In this document: in pieces, positions 1 to 12,236 of the stretch | Position numbering within the stretch: position 1 is the first letter of the stretch | Layout: each line of letters opens with the position of its first letter | Assembly: GCA_022497155.1 (NCBI GenBank) | Contig: MU385766.1 | Coordinates: forward strand, 1 to 64,000 | DNA length: 64,000 bases | From: Whalleya microplaca | Lineage: Eukaryota; Ascomycota; Sordariomycetes; Xylariales; Xylariaceae | Reading direction: 5' to 3' | Notes under the pieces: generated by a model | The model's input: only the letters and a program-made list of their open reading frames with translations | The model's database searches: none | Told to the model about the DNA's origin: nothing | Translations under genes and position numbers: made by a program

Positions 1-47
1 GGTGTACGACCCCCCCCGTTAAAACTAATTTCACTGGGTTCAAAAAA

Positions 48-90
<43 letters not shown>

Positions 91-3000
91 CATTTTTATT
101 ATAATTATTATTATTATCGGAATTTCTATATTTTGGTCGAAAAAATAATTATAAAAAAAGTGAGTGATCCGAGGTGTGAATCCCGAACCAGTAGTAGAGC
201 CAGCAAGGCACCCGAAGCCGGAATTTTCAACTTGCTATGGCAATACTGTTGAGCCAGAATAGAGAGAATCGGTGTTTTTAAAGTGCTAACTATCGTGCAC
301 GTTCATGCCAAACCATTGAATTATTTCCCTCTATGTACCTTATACGCAACGGCCTGATTCGAACATCCAAGTACGTGCCCCTTGCTTCGCCCTGCTACAT
401 ACATTAAGTATGTACATACACATGTAGCCCTAATTGTGACGTCTTCCAAGGTTGTAAACGCTCGCATGGCCGAACATCTTTTCTTATCTACAAAGTATGC
501 GAGAAATCCAATACCATATGCCATATCAGCTTAGGTTGCCAATGCATGTCTCAGAGTTCCGGAGACAACAAGCTGTTCATGTCCGCCAATGGCCACAACT
601 GACACGGGCTATTTTCCTCCAGGGTGTCTTTCAAGGGTGATGATCTTTAAGCAGGCTAGGAGGAGCCAATTCCGCCTATCCGCCTTCATGTTTACTTTCA
701 ATCACCGTGGTCGGGGAATGACTGCTAGATCCGAGGGCATGCATGGCGGCGGCGTTGCTATTCCGCACACAGCCAAGAGCAGAACCGAGATGCGCTTACG
801 GGGTGGATCAGGGACACCCTACCTCATGGACGAGATCCATGTCTGGAGAATGTGATTGGGAGGCTTGGGAAGATGTTAAGCACGTATCGTACTCTGGTCG
901 TACCGTGGTTCACTTTGTCTCTATCCCTTGCTTCCGCCCACGTGGGAAGACATGCAGACTCCGAGCTGTGAGGCTCTTCGCCATCCTTTCCGCGCGTGTG
1001 TGACTCCTGACCGAGGCACTAGGAAAATGACGCACTGGTATCCGCAACGTCATCTAGTTGCTTGACGAGTCTCTAGATTAGTGAACGCAGCACTGCTATG
1101 TGTGAATATAGCCTCTATCGCTCGGTGGACGTCAGCGCGTTAGCGCGCTTACACTACGGCACTTGGGTTATCCTCTGATCATATTGACAGGGCGATCCTT
1201 GCGAATGAAGGGTTATCGCAAATCCAATTGACAAGGCCACAAGCCCCCAATTGTCATGTACTTTGTATGTGAAGGACTCGCGGTTGGGCAGACGATGAAT
1301 GGATCGCATTTCAGCCCTCTATTCTTGGCGATCTCAAAGGTTGCGAGCTGAATGCCATGGACGCATGGAAACCTTGCAGGCCACCTTCCAGACGTCCACT
1401 CTCACTAAATTGTAGATGTATATATTTCCAAACTGAAATTGGAGATGCAAGTGTACCCAATGCTCTCGGGATCCAAGATGAGACTGTACAGTAAGAGCTG
1501 AAGCCTCATTTCAACAGGTGGGTAGCTTGGCAAGGCAGACTGTATGTGCAGCCGCTACTAGATAGTAAGATCACTATGTCTCAAACTAAGATGATGTTGT
1601 CTCATTTGTCTATTTGCTCGGTATCGGCTCCGACAATCTGCACTCGTCATTAGCAGTATCGGTCTCCAACAACTATCGGTCTCCAACACCATCGATCTCC
1701 AATACTATCGGTCTCCAACATTATCGGTCTCCAACACGGCTTTTACTAGTGATGAGAACGCCCAGCCATGCTTAAGAACTACTGGCTACAATGGTCTAAT
1801 GGGGCAGCGGAGGCAGGAAGGCGTCGAAGCTAGAGTGTTCTAGAAGGAATAAGGTGCATACTGCAGCTCGATACATTCCCAATGGCATCAATCTTGATAT
1901 TGAATCCCACCTCACCACGCGCTAAGCTCGTGGTATAGGATATTAATATGCATTCTCCCAACCGCCGCACTACGCATCTTGTTCATCTGGGGACCCTTGT
2001 CTATTGATAGGTATAGCTTTGGATCATATACACGGCTAACGCGCCAATGCGTCAGAGAGGCTGAGGGATCAGTTATGTAGGTATTTGAGCATCTCAGCCG
2101 CACAGGGGCTGACCGCAGAGTCGATCCAACCCCTGTAGGCTGGCGAAAGTGACGTTGAAAATTTCTCAGGAAGATTAGATTACCTCTTAGTCTTAGTAAT
2201 CACGAGGGAATGCTTGAATGATAATTATCAGAAAACAAACCTCTTGCAGTTGGCTAGTTGGGGCTCTCATAGATGGAAATAGAGAAAAGGGACGAGGTGG
2301 AGTGGTAGGATAATCGAAGAGAAACCTTAACTTTAATTCTCACGTTACCTATTCTGGGGATCGCCATGGTTACATTGATCCCTCATGTCTCCTCGGCTTA
2401 TACCCAACTTCTATTGGCTAGGGTTTAGACTTAAGTTCATTATACATGTAGCCTTTACTAAAACCATTGCATACCAAACAGCAAATGTCCTAGATACCCT
2501 CAAACTTTTTAAATAACACTCACCTACCCTTTATGTATCGCCAAGGTTACGCCAAAATCCAGGGGAAATGTATTTACGAACGTGTGGTGTCTCATCCCAT
2601 CTATTACCTATCTTGTCCATCTTATTCCTGATTTACCTTTCAGCTGCGAGGTCAACCAAGAAATGGCTGAAGAGCTCTGGCAGCCACTTACTCCGGATTC
2701 TTTACGTCCCGCGTTGCCTGGAGATTCTCGAGTAGTTGTAGGTATGTTGGTGATTAGTGCCAAGGGCACCAGGGGGGGAAGAAAAAGAAAGGTTTAAATG
2801 TACAATGGCCAAGCAGAAACGGGTATGAACTTTCCCGCCCCCAGCTGAACATTTTCCTCATGTGGACTAGACAAGAATGGTATTTCGTTTCTTCACCGTT
2901 TCTCCAGACATGTCAAGCCTGTACCTATCGAAGGCTGACCGTAGTTTTAGTTCCCTTATGATCATTCGTCCTTCCAAGCTTTGGCGGTTTTTCACCTGAA

Positions 3001-3921
3001 CTAGGATTGACGGGTATGGCTTGTGACCTTGGGGTTGGCTTTCAGGGATTATGTCGAGGATGCGGGCCGTAGTTTGGTTGCTTCAGGTCGCCGCGAACCA
3101 TGGGCAATACCATTCTTCGTTCCGGGAAGTCTTAGACATTCAACACCGACATATACGGGTATTACCCAACTCCAATTGCCCTATCTCTGAGGGATTCCTC
3201 TTACTCGCGTCGCAGTCCTACCTGTTACATACAGGAGAGCCCCGGCTTGGTAACGCCCAGCTATTAGTCAGTGCGTCACAGATGGGTTGCAGTCGTGGCT
3301 TCAGCATCATTGACTCCAATAAGTTTGGACAGCCATCACGCAGCATTACTACAGCTAGGGCGTGCCGCTGACCCTGAAGCCCTGCCTGGAGGCTCAAGTA
3401 GGCTCCAACTTAGATTACAGGCAAGCCTCAATGGTCACAAGCTTCCCTCAGCCTAGCCTATGTCTAGCACTTCGAACAGTCTTTACTGCTATCTCACATC
3501 GAACATCTCGCGGAATATTTCCGTATCATCAGTCTCGTGGTATGGTTACATCCTGTCATTCGAGTGAGAAATCCCGAGATATTTCTGGCGCATAACAACT
3601 GTCTGTGTAGGACTCTCCAAGCCTCTTACTCAGCTCTACTTTTAATACATAAAGGAAGGGATATGACTGGATCTTCCTGATACGTTGTTAGATAGATACC
3701 CGATTTCCAAGGCTTCTTAGAGTCACTATCTAGTTCAGTTATTAGTATCGATACTCAACGGGGGCTCAGGGTAGCAAATGACGAGAAACGGAAGAGTCGA
3801 CCACGCCTCCCAGACTATCGTCCAATATATCTTCAATCTTCCCCCCTCGTTCTTCTCAAGGATTGAGAAACAGCCCACTCCTAATTCAAACCCATATACG
3901 GAAACAGAAACTAAGGGGAAG
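1..3921. other. Gene-poor leading region
   Basis: No coding region is supported here. The open frames are short (up to about 106 codons), lack family motifs and overlap one another on both strands. The stretch holds a 38-base poly-A run at 49-86 near the start of the window and a minisatellite at 1657-1738. No tRNA, rRNA or transposon ends were recognised by eye. Confidence 0.5.
1657..1738. repeat. 16-17 bp minisatellite, about five copies
   Basis: Five consecutive copies of a unit beginning TATCGGTCTCCAACA are seen, with slight variation between copies; the third reads ATCGATCTCCAATAC. The array lies in gene-poor DNA. Confidence 0.8.
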
Positions 3922-4544
3922 ATGAGCTCGCGTTCTTCCAAGCACCACGAATCATCGAGCTCCAAGCACTCGTCTAAGTCCAAGTCCAAATCAAAGCACA
4001 AGACGGACGACTGGACCGAGGTCGCGGAGCCCGAGGAGAGGAGGCGGATTCAAAACCGACTCGCGCAACGCAAGTTCCGTACGTTTCTACATTTTGTTAT
4101 TCGGAATGCTATATATCCACCGTTGTGTATACTAACAATCTATAAATAGGCGAAAAGGCTAAAGAGCAAAAGGAGATCACGGAACGGGACTCACGCAACC
4201 AGGAGTACGCAGACAGCAGCTACCGCGTAGCCCACTCAGACGAGCTGGACGCAGACCAAACAGACGTCTCGGGACTGCCCTGGGGAAGCATCAGCATGAG
4301 ACACGTCGTGGCTCGTGGTCACGAGAGCGAGAGCAGGCGTGGTAGCAGGAGGGATGACTACACCCAGGACGACTCCGCCCAGTACTACGCGCAGTCTGAT
4401 TACTACCAGCAACAGCAGACTGACAGCTATGGTAGCAGAGATAGCAGTGGCGGGGATGACCAGTATTACGAGGACCAGTCGTCATCTTCCTACTACTACT
4501 ACGATTATGACCACAGTAGTGGCGATGGCTCCTACCAGCGGTGA
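3922..4544 (+). CDS. Small bZIP-like basic-region protein with Tyr/Gln/Asp-rich tail
   Basis: The model joins 3922-4078 and 4150-4544 (183 aa). The 71-bp intron starts GTACGT, ends TAG and restores an Arg codon in the middle of the basic motif. An N-terminal Ser/Lys/His-rich stretch is followed by DWTEVAEPEERRR and then NRLAQRKFR, the N-x7-R signature of bZIP DNA-contacting regions, at about residues 45-53. After the basic region there are no heptad leucines, so the usual dimerising zipper is missing or very degenerate. The C-terminal third is low complexity, rich in Tyr, Gln, Asp, Ser and Gly. The family is common in Pezizomycotina and is usually annotated as a bZIP domain protein. The role (nuclear, DNA-linked) is inferred. 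Confidence 0.8.
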
Positions 4545-5990
4545 AGGCTTCAGGGGCAACATTGGAAGGCAAAGCTGCGGCTACTCCGGTTTTTTTAAGT
4601 TTTTTATTTTCTATTCTCATTTGTCTGGAGTTGAGGCACTCGTTGGTCAGGATACGATAAAAGTGAGTGACTTGTAATCTATAGACGGCGTTTTGTATTG
4701 CATTACCTGTATTTCTACTTTCCGAGATATTTCCCGTTCTATATAATACCGACTATGGTAGTGTATTACTATATAAAAAAGCGTTCAATTTCTCGTTCAT
4801 AGCCTTTCTCTCCTGTGTGGCGCTGCCTTTCAAGCCGCCTTTTAGAAAGCGAAAAGCCTGCCGGAACTTGCGGTGTATACCAGCAACGGCGAATAGCCTT
4901 TCTACATCGCATGGAATTACCAGATTCGCTGAGTAACAACCAATTGCAGGCCGAAGGGAAAGTGTCGGCTACCTATGCCGTCATGTAGCCTTAGGTTGTC
5001 GGGCGGTCATTCAGCCCTACGAGCAAGCGCAGCACAGGCTAATTGTCAAGTAAGTACCCCTGAGCCCGGCCGAGCCCCTGCCCCTGCGCTCGGTCGAGCC
5101 GTTGAGGAATAGACCCATCCGACAGAGTGGCAATCAATGTCTCAGAAGTGGGATTTTTTTTGTCCAGCGGAAGGCGTGGAAATAAAACAAGCTTCTAGAA
5201 GGAAAAATCGAATGACTAAAAGTAGACTAAAGGATTTAAGACGCGGTGAACGAACGCCGCTTTGTACCACCACCATGCGTGTCTCATTCATTACCTTGGA
5301 GCGGGCTGGCTGGCTGGCTGGCTCGCTGGCTTGCTGGTATGAATTAATTGACGGAGCGTATCCTGCGTGTCTGAGTCAGGGGGGGGGCAGGCGGGGGGAC
5401 ATAAATAGATCCAGCGAATACAAAGACGGTAGAATGGTCGCTTGATCCATGTTTTGAATACTACCTACTTTCCCCCGGACGGACTCTGCCATATGTAAGT
5501 AGCTGGGTCGCAAAAGGAGCGCTTGCGCCAGAAACCCCCTCCGGATTTTCTGGTTCGTCGATGCAGTAGCACAGAGCTGACGAAACTTTAAGACGTACTT
5601 AAAGAGACACGTCGGATATTATGCCGATTAGTCATGCAGTGTTTTGAGAGAGAAATTTTAGGCAGTCAGATAGCTGGAATTGTAATCAACGATTGTTTGC
5701 AAGCTACTTGGGCGGCAACCTACAGGTAAAGAGGAACAGAAATAGACAGTAATCCCGAGTGATGGTAGTAATTGTAATGTTTATTCATATTGATGCAGTA
5801 TGTACGCCACGCCCCATTTGCCTCAGCTTCATGGAAATATCCCCCCTATCTACAGGAAGCTGAGATGGCCTAAGGGAGTGCTGCGGATGTGTGCATCTAT
5901 CTAGTTACACAATATATGCCAGTACAAAATCTACACAACGATATCCGAAACCGTCCAACGCCTCGCTATGAAGGTCATGTAACGCGTAAG
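4545..5990. other. Intergenic, no gene seen
   Basis: This stretch lies between the bZIP-like gene and the 3' end of the SNF2/RING gene. It contains a short GGCT tandem around 5307-5330. The open frame at 5137-5445 has no recognisable domain and is not supported. Confidence 0.5.
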
Positions 5991-8900
5991 TTATGCACTT
6001 GGACCAGCTTCTGCTTGGTCTTGCATCCTCACTGCGAGGGAACCCATGACTGCAGGGTTCTCAACCGTATCATCGGGCACATCGGGCGATGCCTCGTTCC
6101 TGACGTGCCCAAACAGACATGTCCATAGATCGCCCTTGTCAACGACTTCGCCAAGATCTTGCTGTGTGTTCATGAGCTTGGGCAGAGCAGCTCGCTGAAG
6201 CTCCATCGAGTTCGCAACCTCAAGACTCGCGTCCAAGCCTTCTAGCGCGGTCTCTTTCGACTTGCCCTTGGCGTCCGTCTCACCCAAATGCTCCATCCGA
6301 CGCTGGATGGACAAGTTATAGATCGATTCTTCAACCGTACCGTCAATGAGATACAGCCACACCGTAGTCTGGCGTTTCTGTCCAATTCTGTCCACCCGAG
6401 CGATAGCCTGGAGTTCCAAGGCTGTATTTAGAAGAGGTTCACATAAGAAGACATGACTTGCATTGACAAGGTTGAGTCCACTAGCATGCGCTCTTGCGTC
6501 CATGAAGAAGCACCCGATCCTGGGGTCCTCCTTAAATCTGGGGATACCATTCGGTTTGTCGAAAGATGCGTATCCGATACCATACCGAGTGAAAGCTTGG
6601 GATAGAACGTTAAGAAACCCTTTAAACTGAGAAAAGATGACCGATTTGGCTCCCGGATCTTCCTCACGCAACCACAATATGTGCTTGACGAGAGTGTCAA
6701 TCTTGGTTCCATAAGAGGGCCCGTTGAGCTCAACACCCCGGATGGCTTCTAGTTTCTCGTCGCTAAACTGGGAATAGATGCCAAGTTTCCTAGACTTGGT
6801 GAGTATTTCACTACCGGGATGTGACGGTTCTTGACGAAGCTTTAACTGATGCTTTTTCAGAGCTACGTTATGAATCATTGCTGGCGAGAGAAAATTTTTG
6901 CAGACGGGGCACGTTCTGTTAATTTTCATCCACGACATTAGGCAGTCTTTACAGAACTGGTGGCCGCACTCAGTGAGGACACCCAATGTAAAATCGTTCT
7001 GACAAATCGTACAGAGGCCGTCTGAATCCTGGCCGGCATCTCTGAGGTGGAGAAGGTAGCGATGTGTGGACTTCGCGGCAGTGAGCTCGCGTCGCTCCCT
7101 TTGCTCCTCTTCCAGGAAGGAGGCTGTTAAAGTCTGAATATAATAAAGGCCGAAATGTTCACTCAAGGGAACGACTGTATGTGAGATATTCTGGAGTGAT
7201 TTGTAATATTCCACACGGGCGTTCATGGCTGCAGTGAAACGATTCAGTTCTTGGGTTAAGGCTGTCACGACCTTCTTTTGGATGGTGAGCTGGTTTCTTG
7301 CTAGTTGACGTTGTAAATCAACACTACTCAGCTCATCCTCAGCGCGCCTGCTTCCATTGCTAGTTTCGTGGCGACATTTGTTTTCTAGCTCTCGAAGCTC
7401 AGCGAGAATGCCATGGAATGTTGTGCTCAGAGACGACAGCTTAGCTACCTGTCGTTGCTTGAGCAGGCTAATAAGCTTCTCCGGGCAGTGACCTATACCC
7501 TCCTTAGCCCGTCGTTCGGCAGAGCGAATATCATCAATTATCATAGTATTCTCCAAGCCTGTGAGAGAAACGTGTCGGTCTGCGATTGCAGCCCTCAGAA
7601 CAAGCGTATATACCATTAGCTCGTCCTGATGGCCTACCGAAGTCTCGTACTCATCACCCTTGATATCATGGCTAGCTTCGGTATCAACTAGGGGTTGTAG
7701 GATAATATGAACAACATGATCCCGCCATCCGTAGATTAAGTTTGCCTGTTCATTAAGAGCGTCACTAAGAGTGTGGAGATTATCCACGACTCGCTGAGTC
7801 TCAAGGCCCAGATGAAGATTCCTCGGAAGCTTAATCTCGGGGATCTTGACTAAGGACTGTGACGCAGCGTCTGATTCAATTTTATTCATACGGGATGAAG
7901 CCTTCGAGAGCGATTCGTGCAATATTTCACGTCGGAGACGCTTGGCTGCCTCATATCCGTCGTTTTCAGCTTCGTCGAATTTCTGATATTCTTCTGAATT
8001 GGGATTTGCCCCATCTTTCCTTTGAAAGAACCCGCTAGCGATGAAGAAGGCAGCCCGGTGACGGATGTCTAGAATTGCTCGGACCCTGCGTCGGCTATCA
8101 AGAAGTTGGTCTCTGATGGCTTGCATATCGGAGTCATGCACCACATTTGTCATTGCCTGCGGCTCGATGTCCTGTGCATCAATGTCATCGTCAATGCCTG
8201 CATTTCTGGCATTTTCCAATGCAATTTCAAGTTGGGCCCGGCATTCTGCTTCTAGAGGCTGGACCTCGTCTGTGACCTCTTGCCATACCCGGACAGCATC
8301 TTCCACTTTCTTGCCTGCCTCGAAAGCTTGGCCCCGTTTCAATTTGCAGAACAGTAAACTTATTTGATGGTCCCTGGTAGCCCATTCCGAATGCTTAATC
8401 ATGACATCCAGTACTTCATCAATCGTCCGGAGTGGTCTATTCTTCTGAGCCAGTGCTCGGAGTGGACCAGGCCCAAGATCAGGATGTAGTACCGTTTGTC
8501 GGAGTTGGGCAAGAGCCCGCTTCATCGAATCGAGTGTGATTAGATCTTCGGGGTCCCAAATTTCTCCTCTCAATGGTGCACCATATTCAGTGAGCCCCAA
8601 ACCCCTTGCCAATGACCTGAACTGCGATCCGTAATGCTGTTCCTCGACTCCGGTCAAAGACATACTGATGACATATCGTTTTTGAGACGGTAGTGTTAGC
8701 TCGTCTCGGATTGCGTGCTTTGTATGTCGCAGAGAAATAGATCGGAAAAGGGGCTTGAACAAGTCCTTATGGGACGTCGTCAGCGCATCCCATAAAGCTG
8801 GGGATGATGCAAAGGGCTCATAACGAAGGAATGACAACAGACCCCACAGATCTTTGATGTCTTTATTCACTGGTGTCCCAGTGATACCCCAAGCATTGAT

Positions 8901-10474
8901 ACGAGGAATCAACCTCGCAACCTTGGCAGCACTACTGACGCCACTCTCGATCTGCTGAGCCTCGTCCAAACATACTCTCCACCACGAGATCTGTACTAGA
9001 GGCGACGTCATCCTCTGGTACTTACTTTCGTATCGCATTGAGCGACGGGGTGGTGCCTCAGCATGATGGATCTCAGTTTGTAGAACAGAATATGTTGTGA
9101 TGACGATGTCGTGGTCTATCAGTTGAGCGACAAGTTCGTCATCTGCCTCTGGGGATTTCTTCAACCCTTTGTACATCATGACACGCAAGTTCGGCGCGTG
9201 TTTGTTGATATCTGCAAGCCACTGGGCCTCCAGTGTCGTTGGGGTGACGATCAGAGTTGCACCTGTTGGATGTACATTCTGTGCCGTGAATTCGTCAAAT
9301 ACAGTCGGAGGCTCGAGTGGGCGAGGATGCATTAGAATGAGAGAAATCGTCTCAACAGTTTTACCTAAACCCATCTCTTCAGCCAGGATTCCGCCTTTTA
9401 CAGCAGCCTCACTCCTACGTAATGCGGTGAGGTCCCTAGTCACGACATGATAAAGGTCGCTGATGTAGACAGACTGCCCATCTGCATCCTTCACCACACG
9501 GAAAGACAAGGGCAGATCTGAGGACGATGGCAGAGACAATGGCTCCAGACCAGATGTTCCGTCAGAACGCTCATTGTTCCACCTCACACCCTCCCTCTTC
9601 AAAAGCCATTGCAAGGCTCTGCGCTGGAAGGGATAGAGCTCGGAGGTCAACCCGGTAGGTGAGAGTGGGATGTCCGTGTGGTCCCTACTGGGCACGAACG
9701 CTGCATCGTAGAATGCCTGAGGTAATAGCCTCTCGGTACTTCCGCCTTGCACCTGGCTTTGACTGCTCCTAAAGAAGGTATGTAAGACCTGCAGACTAAG
9801 GCCTCTCTGTGATCGACTTCGCAGGATATTGGTGGCTGAATTCCAGTTTAACTCAAAGGAGAAGAGCAGATGGTCTTGGTTGCCTTTTCTCTCGAAGTTC
9901 ACACTGACATTTACCCAGAGAGCACCCTCTTTACTTTTGTCATCACGGCTGTGTGCCATGACATCAAGTACTGTCAGCATGCTGTGAGTGAGACTAGGGC
10001 TAGGATGATCTAGCTCTAACTCCGACGTGAAGGCGCTATAAGAAGATTGTCGAATTGAAGAGATAGCCAGAATTTGAGAAGTGTTGTCGTATCTCAGTCT
10101 CGCATAGCGGTCGACATGTGCACATAGCATAGGTCTTGGATTGGTGAAGAATCCCTGCACTGGTCGGGATACCGTGAGGGTATGCCTACTCACAGGGATT
10201 GAGTCGACCTCTTCGACCCGTTCCGTTCGGGTACGCTTCCTCGGAGGCTCGGTACCTCCAGTTGTACCATCAGCATCAGGCTGCTGATGCGCCTGCATAA
10301 AGGCGAGGAAGTCCTTAGGCAAAGGATCTATCGCAGGTGAGTACCACTGCGACAAGCATGGATTAGCTATATTAGGGTATGCTCACCAGTCCTTCGCGAT
10401 CGCTCGACCTCAGCCGAGCCTTTCTGGCTATAGGCCCCGGTTTTGGCGGCGCGTGCCCGATCGGACCGGCCCAT
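5991..10474 (-). CDS. SNF2-family ATPase with RING finger (SHPRH/Irc20 type)
   Basis: This is a predicted DNA-dependent ATPase and E3 ubiquitin ligase of the nucleus, like yeast Irc20 and human SHPRH, which act in the response to replication damage. Residue numbers below follow the main exon. They cover the Walker A box EEMGLGKT (about 326), DEAQQIE (about 463), a long coiled-coil-rich insert, a C3HC4 RING from CTICQNDF (about 1113) to CPVCKNF (about 1150), and the C-terminal helicase motif DRIGQKRQ (about 1318). The RING sits between the two helicase lobes, as in the family. The uninterrupted frame from 10355 begins with TTG, not ATG. I prefer a first exon 10387-10474 (ATG in a GCCACCATGG context), a 59-bp intron 10328-10386 and exon 5991-10327, giving 1474 aa. 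An internal ATG near 10298 is the alternative start. A basic PRKRTRTE stretch near the N-terminus suggests a nuclear signal. Confidence 0.93.
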
Positions 10475-11222
10475 GGTGGCGGCGCAATGAGATGCGGCGC
10501 AATGAGGTGACGGCGTAATGAAGGTTGCAAAGGTCGAGTCACTATACGCCGGTAACGTGGGATGGAGGGGTCTTCGGATGGGATGTCAGAAGATGGATGA
10601 AAAGAAGGGATTACAGGAAATCCGACGCCGAGTGGCGCATCGCGATGAAAGTGAGAGATGTGCAAGATGGGACGAGTGGGAAAGAATATTTTACATATCT
10701 GCAGGTAGGCAGAGGATATGTATTTTGTGTGTTCAAGATGCCTTGAAGATGCCTTGCAGGCGCCGAGGGGCAGTTAAGGCAATCAGCTATTCAATGGGGA
10801 GGCATCGACGCGATAAGAGCTGTGTCCCGCTACTGTATGCTGATTGTATGCTGATTGTATGCAGTACCTAAGCTCGAAGCAGGGATCCACCACGAATCTC
10901 GAATAAAAATAGACAGACAGACTGATCCTGGTCACAATGGGATACCCCTGTCTAGTGTGACAGATCAGGGGCACGGACCCATCGGAGCATCAAAATTCCT
11001 TTGCCGACTCTCGGTTTGCGACACCCGCCCAATAACCTAATCACCATTCAACTTTTATTGCTAGTACCTAGTGCGGCGATATCAGTCCCTGGTGGGAGGG
11101 ACACAGCTAGTATTCGAAATCAAGATTTCTCCTTGATTGCAACAGAAGAGTGAGCTAGCTAGGGCTGAAGTAGAAGTAGAGGCAGCAGCAGCAGCAGAGT
11201 ATAAATCAGCACATCGGTGACA
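10475..11222. promoter_or_regulatory. Intergenic between divergent SNF2/RING and mS41 genes
   Basis: This must hold the promoters of two divergently transcribed genes. I see no open frame with a family motif and no element I can name beyond short direct repeats such as TGCTGATTGTATGC around 10838-10862. Confidence 0.4.
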
Positions 11223-12006
11223 ATGGTGCGCATCAAGGTAAGCCAGCAAGCTCCTCCTATGAAGATATTTCCATTTCGTTGTTAACAATGTCTATCTGTA
11301 ACCACAGCCTCTCCTCAGTCCGCAACAATTGCGGTCAGCCCTGTCCCCAATAACGTGCCAGAATGTCTTCCAGCGATCGATACTATCAATAAGGGCATCC
11401 TCAACCTCGACGTCGACGCAGCCACCGCAAATCCCAGCGCCGACGCCGTTTGTCCCAGACGTGGACACCTTCCTGACCGTAATCGGTCGAGGGTTGCGCC
11501 AACATGCCTCCAAGTTTCCCACGTGGGAAGCGCTATTCTCTCTGACATCGGACCAGATGCGTGAACTAGGCATTGAACCCCCTCGAACACGCCGGTATCT
11601 CCTGCAATGGCGCCAGCGGTTTCGGCTGGGTCAGTTCGGCATTGGCGGCGATTTCCAGCACGTCAAGGACGGCAATGCAGAACTTAGGATTCTCACGTCG
11701 GACAAGGACCCTTTGCGACTCAGAAAGTTCGTGGTGAATGTACCAGCAGACAAGGCGTTCAAGGAATGCACTTTAGATGATATGTTTAGGGTGCGTGGCT
11801 ACAAAGTCAAGGGTGCAAAGACTATCGTGGGGCCGTACACGTTCTCGCTGAAGGAAGGCAAGGGATGCCGGGTCACCGTCACAGAGGGGATGTGGGAGGA
11901 TCGCCGTGGCCACAAGGTTGATGGTGGTGAGAGAAGAAGGACCCAAGTTCGTTACAAGAGGCGGATTGCCGAACGTCGTGAACTGAGAGAAAAGGGCGAG
12001 TTATAA
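11223..12006 (+). CDS. FYV4: Mitochondrial small-subunit ribosomal protein mS41 (IGR domain)
   Basis: The model joins 11223-11237 and 11308-12006 (237 aa). The first exon encodes only MVRIK, and the 70-bp intron starts GTAAGC and ends CACAG in phase 0. The protein has a Ser/Thr/Arg-rich N-terminus consistent with a mitochondrial presequence. It is followed by the SAM-like IGR domain at about residues 50-100, with VIGRG, FPTWEALFSL and ELGIEPPRTRRYLLQWR. The family (yeast Fyv4/mS41) is a component of the mitochondrial small ribosomal subunit. The C-terminal half is basic. The frame has no ATG in exon 2 near its 5' end, which supports the upstream micro-exon. Confidence 0.88.
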
Positions 12007-12236
12007 TAGGCAGACAAGGCCAAGAGTCCGCACATATACTCAAGTGTATCTATCATATTTGCAGGCTCTGCATATATTGTAACAACAAATGCGCCGGTTT
12101 CCACCTGTCGGTGGTCCTCTATCTATGATGTCCTTGTCTACCATATATGCCATTGGCCATACCGTGAACTCCTTGACGCCTGAATGCTAGACCGTTATAT
12201 GCCTGATGGTCTTTCACTAGTTGTTAAAGAAAAAAT

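Noticed and set aside
49..86. Poly-A tract at the start of the window as a retrotransposon tail
   Set aside because: No adjacent element, target duplication or reverse-transcriptase frame visible; it may simply be low-complexity or edge sequence.
3051..3371. 106-codon ATG-started frame in the gene-poor leader
   Set aside because: No recognisable domain or codon pattern, overlaps two other frames of similar length.
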